From: CAMCQY01 sp044370415
GTDB lineage: Bacteria; Planctomycetota; Planctomycetia; Pirellulales; UBA1268
Assembly (NCBI GenBank): GCA_044370415.1
Contig: JBILVO010000200.1
Location: 1-5,568, forward strand
Reading direction: 5' to 3'
Length of the DNA: 5,568 bases
The position numbers and the translations under genes are program-made. Positions within the stretch are counted from its first letter, which is position 1; each line of letters begins with the position of its first letter. The notes under the pieces are model-generated. The model worked only from the letters and a program-made list of their open reading frames with translations, ran no database searches and had not been told where the DNA came from. This document shows, piece after piece, positions 1 through 4,415 of the stretch.

Positions 1-398
1 AGGATGATCGCCACCTTCCGTCCGCCGAGCGCTGGCCGCAGCAGCAGCCGCCAGCAGAGCCCGTCCCGCATCCGGTGCTCCGGCGCGCCGATGAAGGCCT
101 CCAGCGGGATGGTGGCGCGGTCCGGCGGCCGGGCCACCACGTCGATGTCGGGATGGCTGCCCGCGTCGGCCTGCACGCACGACGCGCAGCCGCCGCAGGC
201 CACGAGTCCGGCCCGCGGCCGCTCACAGAGGAGCGACTTCGCCAACGCCAGCGCCGTCGTGGCCTTGCCCACGCCGGGCGGGCCGATGAAGAGGTACGAC
301 CCGCCGATGCGTCCGACCGCCGCCGCCCGCACGAACCGTGCCACGACCTCGTCCTGCCCCAGAATCTCGTCGCGGCCGCGTGCCGCTTGCCAGCCCAT
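1..398 (-). CDS. holB: DNA polymerase III subunit delta' (partial, N-terminal 132 residues)
   Basis: This is the N-terminal part of the clamp-loader delta-prime subunit, which with delta and tau/gamma loads the beta clamp at replication forks in the cytoplasm. Seen: translation from the ATG at 398-396 gives an AAA+ start with a Walker A P-loop GPPGVGKA at residues 39-46. A zinc-module cysteine set follows at C58, C68, C71 and C74 (CGGCASC), then SHPDIDVV at 81-88, which matches the HolB/DnaX pattern. The spacing and the short GWQ start favour HolB over DnaX. A GGGAAGGG stretch lies 9 nt upstream of the ATG and is a plausible ribosome binding site. The gene lies 59 bp downstream of tmk on the same strand, the order known from E. 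coli, so it is probably the last visible gene of a TPR-tmk-holB operon. The reading frame stays open to the left edge, so the rest of the AAA+ module and the C-terminal domain are outside the window. DnaX is the main alternative. Confidence 0.9.
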   Translation of the reverse strand, partial: MGWQAARGRDEILGQDEVVARFVRAAAVGRIGGSYLFIGPPGVGKATTALALAKSLLCERPRAGLVACGGCASCVQADAGSHPDIDVVARPPDRATIPLEAFIGAPEHRMRDGLCWRLLLRPALGGRKVAII

Positions 399-457
399 GT
401 CAGCCAACCCTTCCCGTGAAGCCTCTCCGGATCGACGACACCTACCACCCCGATCGC

Positions 458-1105
458 TCACCGCAGTTCCGCGAACCGCTCCAGGATCGCCGCCCGCGCC
501 GCCGCGTGCACGTCGGCGACGCCGCCGGACGCATCGATCACGACGATCCGATCGGCATGCCGTGCCGCCTCGGCACGATACCCGTCCCGCAGCCGCCGGC
601 GGAAGTCGTGGCCCCGATCCTCCAGCTTGTCGAGCGGTCGCGTCATGCGGCGGCCCGCCGCCTCGGGGTCGATGTCGAGCAGCAGCACGAGGTCGGGCTC
701 GAGTCCGCCCGTGGCGACCGCGCCGACCCGGCGGATCACGTCGGCGTCGAGGCCGCCCGCATGCCCCTGGTAGACGACATTCGCAAGCAGGTAGCGGTCG
801 GAGATCACCCACTCGCCGCGGGCGAGCGCCGGCCGGATCACCTCTGCGACGAGCTGCGCCCGCGCCGCCATGTAGAGCAGCATCTCCGCCGTCACGTCGA
901 GGTCGAGGTCGCGGCGGTCGAGGAGGATCGCCCGGATGGCGTCGCCCACGGCGGTCGAGCCCGGGTCGCGGCAGGTGACCACGCGGCGGCCGCGATCGGC
1001 GAGCCACGCCGCGAGCGGAGCCACCTGCGACGACTTTCCCGCGCCGTCGATCCCGTCGAGCACGATGAATCGGGCCGGGGCGTCTTCCGCTCGCTGCGGC
1101 GTCAT
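458..1105 (-). CDS. tmk: Thymidylate kinase (dTMP kinase), 215 aa
   Basis: The enzyme phosphorylates dTMP to dTDP with ATP in the cytoplasm, an essential step to dTTP. Seen: P-loop GIDGAGKS at residues 18-25, the dTMP-binding segment RDPGST at 46-51 (family consensus REPGGT), the DRY motif at 103-105 followed by VVYQG at 110-114, DLVLLLDIDP at 138-147, and an Arg-rich LID region at about 152-173. The length of 215 aa is normal for the family (about 205-215). The start at ATG 1105-1103 is supported by a GGAG 8 nt upstream and by its 4-bp ATGA overlap with the stop of the TPR gene, implying translational coupling. The frame is open further upstream, but that part lies antiparallel-in-frame within the TPR gene and is not homologous to kinases. 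Odd points are Glu to Asp and Gly to Ser in the REPGGT motif, and DK instead of DR in the LID. Both are conservative and catalytic function is expected. holB follows 59 bp downstream. Confidence 0.96.
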   Translation of the reverse strand: MTPQRAEDAPARFIVLDGIDGAGKSSQVAPLAAWLADRGRRVVTCRDPGSTAVGDAIRAILLDRRDLDLDVTAEMLLYMAARAQLVAEVIRPALARGEWVISDRYLLANVVYQGHAGGLDADVIRRVGAVATGGLEPDLVLLLDIDPEAAGRRMTRPLDKLEDRGHDFRRRLRDGYRAEAARHADRIVVIDASGGVADVHAAARAAILERFAELR

Positions 1106-1590
1106 GGGCGGTGCTCCGTGAGCCGCTGGATGGAGAGCGGATCGGCCGGATCGAGCGGGGCGATCCGCCGGCAGACATCGGCGGCCAGCGTGCGGCGGCC
1201 CGTGTCGAGCAGGCAGTGCACGAGCCCCTTCGCGGCCTCGTAAAAGGGACGGTTGCCGTCGAGTGCATAGGGCAGCGGCTGCGGGTTGCCCGCCGCCTCG
1301 AGCGCCTTCAGGGACAGCTCGTAGGCCCGTCCGAAGTGGCCGCGGGCGAGTTTCGGATCGTCCTCCTCCAGCGCGATCAGGCCCAGGTGCACGTGCGCGT
1401 CGAGGTAGTCGGGGCACTCCGAGAGCAGCCAGACGAGTTCTTCGCGGGCGACCTCGGTCTCACCCGCCTCGACCATCGCCTCCACCTCCTCCAGATCGGC
1501 GCGGCGGCGCCGGGCGCACCGCGGATGCACCAGCTCCCACGCGGGCCCCGCGGGCAGGTCGCGCCGCTCGAGACGAAGCTTTTCCGCCAT
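1102..1590 (-). CDS. Small TPR-like repeat protein upstream of tmk, 162 aa
   Basis: I do not recognise a named family. Seen: a soluble acidic/alpha-helical protein without signal peptide or membrane segment. An N-terminal part (residues 11-30) has WELVHPRCARRRR. Helix pairs of tetratricopeptide type follow: about 34-60 (MVEAGETEVAREEL with a Pro-Asp turn at 60-61), 62-97 (AHVHLGLIALEEDDPKLARGHF) and 114-150 (RPFYEAAKGLVHCLLDTGR ... LDPADP). These have the Ala/Gly/Leu and DP-turn spacing of TPRs, so a protein-protein scaffold role is inferred. Its stop codon overlaps the tmk start by 4 bp (ATGA), so it is co-transcribed and probably translationally coupled with tmk and holB. The start is uncertain. 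ATG at 1590-1588 is chosen because similarity to a folded protein begins soon after it; ATG at 1611-1609 would add seven residues. Neither has a clear ribosome binding site. The longer open frame to 1842 has low-complexity Arg-rich sequence and overlaps mutY, so it is unlikely. Confidence 0.8.
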   Translation of the reverse strand: MAEKLRLERRDLPAGPAWELVHPRCARRRRADLEEVEAMVEAGETEVAREELVWLLSECPDYLDAHVHLGLIALEEDDPKLARGHFGRAYELSLKALEAAGNPQPLPYALDGNRPFYEAAKGLVHCLLDTGRRTLAADVCRRIAPLDPADPLSIQRLTEHRP

Positions 1591-1727
1591 GGGGCGCCCG
1601 GCTGGTGGCATGTCGCGGGACGGGTGGCACGAGCCGGGCCGGCTGCGGGCGGCGGTCTCTCGTCGGACCGTTCTCCCGCGACGCCGCTTTTGGCTATCGT
1701 GAGCGGTCGGCCGTGGGCGACCGACGC

Positions 1728-1751
1728 GGTCCCGGACCTCGGTCCGGAACC
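1728..1751. repeat. Inverted repeat (11-bp arms, one mismatch) in the mutY leader
   Basis: Left arm GGTCCCGGACC (1728-1738) and right arm GGTCCGGAACC (1741-1751) are separated by TC. Ten of eleven positions pair. No T-run follows on either strand, so it does not look like an intrinsic terminator. It could be an operator or an mRNA hairpin 45 nt before the mutY start. A smaller inverted repeat CGGTCG/CGACCG (1704-1709 and 1718-1723) sits just upstream, and a further GGACC at 1761-1765 could pair alternatively with GGTCC at 1741-1745. Confidence 0.6.
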
Positions 1752-1784
1752 CTCTTGGTTGGACCGCATGAAAAAAGCGTTTGC

Positions 1785-1790
1785 AAGGGG
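1785..1790 (+). promoter_or_regulatory. Ribosome binding site of mutY (supports the GTG start)
   Basis: AAGGGG lies 5 nt before GTG 1796 and is the only good Shine-Dalgarno match near the possible starts. The alternative ATG at 1868 has only a GGGG directly abutting it, which is too close. This favours GTG, although the ATG would give an N-terminus of the same length as E. coli MutY. Confidence 0.6.
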
Positions 1791-1795
1791 CTGAC

Positions 1796-2932
1796 GTGGC
1801 TGTCGCGAAGAAGGCGGGAGAGCCGAGAGCCGCACGGAGCACCCGCCCGCGGTCCGCCGCCGCGGGGATGCTTCATCCCGCCCGCATCGCGGCCGACCTG
1901 CTGGCCTGGTACTCCCGCGCCCGCCGGGACCTGCCGTGGCGACGCTCCCGCGATCCCTACCGCGTCTGGGTGAGCGAGATCATGCTCCAGCAGACGCAGG
2001 TCGAGCGGGTCCGCGACTATTTCTCCCGGTTCGTCGACCGCTTTCCCACGGTCGATTCGCTGGCCGCAGCCCCCGAACACGACGTGCTGCGGCTCTGGGA
2101 GGGGCTCGGCTACTACCGCCGCGCCCGCCAGCTCCACGCCGCCGCGCGGGCGATCGTCGCGGAGCACGGCGGCGAATTTCCCCGGGACGTCGCCGGGCTG
2201 CGCGGACTGCCGGGCGTGGGCCGCTACACCGCTGCCGCCATCGCCTCGATCGCGCTGGGGCTCCCCGAGCCGATCGTCGAGGCCAACTCGCGGCGGGTGC
2301 TCGCCCGCCTCGCCGGCCACGCCGCGGCGCTCGACGGCCCCGGCGGCGACGAGCCCATCTGGGCGATCGCCGCCGCGCTCGTGCCGGCACGCGATCCCGG
2401 CCGGTTCAATCAGGCGCTCATGGACCTGGGCGCGCTTGTCTGCCTGCCCGACCGGCCGCTCTGCGGCTCCTGCCCGCTCGCCGCGCACTGTGCCGCGCGA
2501 CGGACCAGCCGCACCGCCGAGATCCCGGCGCGATCCGCCAGGCGGGCGGCCACGCGGCTTCGCGAGACCGCGGTCGTGGTCCGCCGCGCCGGACGCGTGC
2601 TCGTCGTCCGCCGCGGGCCGGGCGAGTGGTGGGAGGGGCTCTGGGACTTTCCGCGGGGGCCCTGCCTCGCGACGGCGGCGGCGCGGGCGGTCGCCGCCGA
2701 CGCGGTACTCGGTCCGCTGGCCTGCGCGGCGCCGCGCCGGCTGGCGACGCTGCGGCACTCGGTCACGCACCACCGCATCGAGCTCGACGTCGTCTCCTGC
2801 GCCGCGTCGCGGCCGGGGCGGACGGCCCGCGGCCGGCGCTGGGTCGGGATCGCCGCGCTGCCGCGGCTGCCGATGACCGCGCCGGGCCGCCGCATCGCGC
2901 GGCTGCTCGCGGGAGAGCGTCAGCGCGGCTGA
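1796..2932 (+). CDS. mutY: A/G-specific adenine DNA glycosylase MutY, 378 aa, with altered active-site motifs
   Basis: MutY excises adenine mispaired with 8-oxoguanine, protecting against G:C to T:A changes. Numbering is from GTG 1796. Seen: the catalytic-Glu motif VWVSEIMLQQTQV with E61 (E37 in E. coli); helix-hairpin-helix LPGVGRYTA at 138-146; VEANSRRVLAR at 161-171; FNQALMDLGA at 204-213; and a 4Fe-4S loop C216-X6-C223-X2-C226-X5-C232, exactly the family spacing. A C-terminal NUDIX-like domain covers about 255-375, with GEWWEGLWDFP at 276-286 and LRHSVTHHRIEL at 319-330. Family length (350-380) is normal. Oddities: the position of the usual catalytic Asp (D138 in E. coli, LDGN) is E162 (VEAN), and the FSH 8-oxoG-recognition loop reads V323-T324-H325. 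Residues 1-24 are a basic low-complexity extension; starting at ATG 1868 would remove it. The gene is divergent from the TPR-tmk operon and its 3' end overlaps the convergent SGNH gene by 13 bp. Full conservation elsewhere argues for an active enzyme. Confidence 0.96.
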   Translation: MAVAKKAGEPRAARSTRPRSAAAGMLHPARIAADLLAWYSRARRDLPWRRSRDPYRVWVSEIMLQQTQVERVRDYFSRFVDRFPTVDSLAAAPEHDVLRLWEGLGYYRRARQLHAAARAIVAEHGGEFPRDVAGLRGLPGVGRYTAAAIASIALGLPEPIVEANSRRVLARLAGHAAALDGPGGDEPIWAIAAALVPARDPGRFNQALMDLGALVCLPDRPLCGSCPLAAHCAARRTSRTAEIPARSARRAATRLRETAVVVRRAGRVLVVRRGPGEWWEGLWDFPRGPCLATAAARAVAADAVLGPLACAAPRRLATLRHSVTHHRIELDVVSCAASRPGRTARGRRWVGIAALPRLPMTAPGRRIARLLAGERQRG

Positions 2933-4254
2933 GCATCCGCCGCCGGGGCGAGGTCGCCGAGCAGCAGGATCGCCGCGGCATACCAGGTGTTGTCGGCGTA
3001 CTTGCCCGGGTCTTTCTCGAGGTCGGGCCGGTTCTTTTCGAAGAGGATCACGGCCTTGTCGGGCGCCGTCGCCTCGAGCGTGAAGGTGGCCCGATGCGGG
3101 CCCTCGGACTGGCCGCCGATCGGCAGCTGGGCGATCCGCCAGTAGGTGCAGTAGCCGTCGATCCGCGGCATGCTCCGCGGCTGCCCGCCGTCGACCGCGA
3201 CCGACACCATGCCGCCACCCGGCCCCAGCAGGTCGTAGACCGACAGCAGCGTGCCCGTGAAGCTGACGGAGAGCTCCGCGCCCGGCGCCGCCGCCTTCCA
3301 TAGCACCGGCATCCGCGCCGCAAATGCCTTCGCCCGGTCGTCGTCCGCCGCCGTGACCTGCCGCCACTCGCCGCGGAGCATCGACCGCTCGATCGGGATC
3401 ATCTTCGCCCGCTCCCAGTTGTCGGCCCGCAGCGGCTCGGGCATGGCCCGCGGCGCGGCCTGGGGCTGCGACGCGGCCGTGATCGCGGCGAACGACCGCG
3501 CCAGCACGTCGAGGTAGAGGCGATGCCCGGTCTCGACGTGCGGATGGACGCCGTCGCTGGAGAAGATCATGGGTATCGCGGCGGCATCGACCTTCCCGGA
3601 ACTCTCTGCCTTGAAGACGAGCGATCCGGCGGCGATCCGGCGGTTGACCTCGACTCCGAAGTGCACGGAGGGAATTCCGTAGTGGTCGGCCACGGCCTCC
3701 ATCGCCGCCGCGGCCCGCGGGAACGCTCCCTGCGCGAGCTCCGGCAGCATCGGCTCGGAGAGCGTGTAGACGAAGCAGATGTCGGTGGCCGGGTCGGCCC
3801 GCAGGATCTGCCGCACGATCCCTTCCATCGTCGACTTGATCCGGTCCGGCTGGCCGCCGCCGTCATTGACCGCGAACTCGATGAACACGAGATCCGGCCT
3901 CTGCGCGATCACGTCGTGCCCGACGCGAAACGCCCCGAGGTCGGAGCCGGTGCCGCCGATCGCCGCGTTGATCTCGGTGAACCGGGCGGCCGGAAACTCC
4001 TTCCGCAGCCAGTCGAGCGAGAACACCCGCCAGCCCGGCGCCGCGGTGATGCTGCCGCCGAGGTAGGCGACCCGCAGGTCGCCGCCGGCGCGGGCCTTGG
4101 CGAGGAAGTGCGGCAACCCCTGCCGCGGACGGCACTCGACGGCAGGCACCGACTCCTGCGCCGTGGCGGCGAGCGGCCATGCGAAGCAGGCGGCGAGGAC
4201 GAGGCAGCCGACGCGGGGCACCCTGAGCATGGGATGAAGCAGCGGATTGGACAT
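2920..4254 (-). CDS. Secreted SGNH/GDSL-type hydrolase with C-terminal beta-rich domain, 444 aa
   Basis: Probably an exported esterase acting on acylated carbohydrates (inference; the substrate is not determined by the sequence). Seen: a signal peptide, basic start MLRVPR (9-14), hydrophobic stretch about 15-29, and likely cleavage ATA|Q after residue 32. The SGNH blocks follow: block I GGSIT with nucleophile S68, block II AIGGTGSD with the oxyanion Gly near 101-103, block III FIEFAVNDG with N130, and block V SSDGVHPH with D234 and H237. All four catalytic elements are present. Residues about 270-444 form a second, beta-strand-rich region (AELSVSFTGTLLSVYDL, VSVAVDGGQPR, HRATFTLEA), like the jelly-roll partner domains of acetylxylan-type esterases. 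LAAC at 20-23 resembles a lipobox, but the hydrophobic stretch continues past it, so ordinary secretion is preferred. The start at ATG 4254-4252 is uncertain; ATG 4230-4228 also gives a signal peptide and neither has a clear ribosome binding site. It diverges from the ThuA-DUF1080 gene. Confidence 0.88.
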   Translation of the reverse strand: MSNPLLHPMLRVPRVGCLVLAACFAWPLAATAQESVPAVECRPRQGLPHFLAKARAGGDLRVAYLGGSITAAPGWRVFSLDWLRKEFPAARFTEINAAIGGTGSDLGAFRVGHDVIAQRPDLVFIEFAVNDGGGQPDRIKSTMEGIVRQILRADPATDICFVYTLSEPMLPELAQGAFPRAAAAMEAVADHYGIPSVHFGVEVNRRIAAGSLVFKAESSGKVDAAAIPMIFSSDGVHPHVETGHRLYLDVLARSFAAITAASQPQAAPRAMPEPLRADNWERAKMIPIERSMLRGEWRQVTAADDDRAKAFAARMPVLWKAAAPGAELSVSFTGTLLSVYDLLGPGGGMVSVAVDGGQPRSMPRIDGYCTYWRIAQLPIGGQSEGPHRATFTLEATAPDKAVILFEKNRPDLEKDPGKYADNTWYAAAILLLGDLAPAADAQPR

Positions 4255-4311
4255 GGGATCTGGCTCACGACGAAGGGGCCGACGGGATCGAGGCGGAGGC
4301 CACGCCGCCGC

Positions 4312-4343
4312 TTGACAGCGCCACGACGGCCCTTGAGCATACT
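4312..4343 (+). promoter_or_regulatory. Candidate sigma-70 promoter for ThuA-DUF1080
   Basis: TTGACA at 4312-4317 matches the -35 consensus 6/6. CATACT at 4338-4343 matches the -10 consensus 4/6. The 20-bp spacer is longer than the optimal 17, so the site is weak or needs an activator, or the match is chance. It would give a 5' leader of about 65 nt. Confidence 0.3.
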
Positions 4344-4369
4344 GTGCGACCGTGCGTGTCCGATCGTTC

Positions 4370-4387
4370 CGCGGGCCGTCGCCCGCG
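4370..4387. repeat. GC-rich hairpin in the ThuA-DUF1080 leader
   Basis: A perfect 7-bp stem CGCGGGC/GCCCGCG closes a CGTC tetraloop. It ends 16 nt before the AGGA ribosome binding site (4404-4407) of the downstream gene. No T-run follows, so it is not a classical terminator. In DNA of this GC content such stems also arise by chance. Confidence 0.4.
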
Positions 4388-4415
4388 CCCGGACGGAGCC
4401 CCCAGGAACTCTCCC

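Larger units (their letters stand above)
1591..1795. promoter_or_regulatory. Divergent intergenic region between the TPR-tmk-holB operon and mutY
   Basis: These 205 bp separate two head-to-head transcription units and should contain both promoters. No good sigma-70 match is visible. The best plus-strand candidate is TTCTCC (1671-1676), an 18-bp spacer, then TATCGT (1695-1700), which is weak. Two adjacent inverted repeats (1704-1723 and 1728-1751) lie between this and mutY, followed by an A6 run at 1771-1776. No gene is supported here apart from a possible mini-ORF at 1768-1794. Confidence 0.5.
4255..4415. promoter_or_regulatory. Divergent promoter region between the SGNH hydrolase and ThuA-DUF1080 genes
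   Basis: These 161 bp lie between two head-to-head genes for secreted proteins and should carry both promoters, allowing shared control (inference). On the plus strand TTGACA (4312-4317) is a perfect -35 hexamer. The best -10 is CATACT (4338-4343) with a long 20-bp spacer. On the minus strand the same patch reads TATGCT (4341-4336), but without a good -35. A GC hairpin follows at 4370-4387. Confidence 0.45.

Noticed and set aside
4..1243. Plus-strand open frames (4-978 and 338-1243) opposite holB and tmk
   Set aside because: The opposite strand encodes clear HolB and Tmk motifs; these frames are compositionally biased shadows.
1728..1751. Inverted repeat as an intrinsic terminator
   Set aside because: No run of T follows on either strand, and both flanking genes point away from it, so no transcript needs to end there.
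1591..1842. N-terminal extension of the TPR gene up to 1842
   Set aside because: The extension is low-complexity, Arg-rich, covers the mutY promoter region and overlaps the mutY start. Family-like sequence begins near 1590.
1936..3303. 455-codon plus-strand frame overlapping mutY in another frame
   Set aside because: Arg/Ala/Pro-rich shadow; it runs from mutY into the antisense of the SGNH gene with no ribosome binding site or motif.
1694..3367. 557-codon open frame on the minus strand across mutY
   Set aside because: It spans mutY and part of the SGNH gene. The translation is low-complexity Arg/Gly/Pro/Ala without domains, and mutY is certain.
4190..4200. Lipoprotein signal (LAAC) in the SGNH hydrolase
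   Set aside because: The hydrophobic stretch continues beyond the Cys to a good ATA|Q signal peptidase I site, and the segment before the Cys is short. Lipidation remains possible but less likely.
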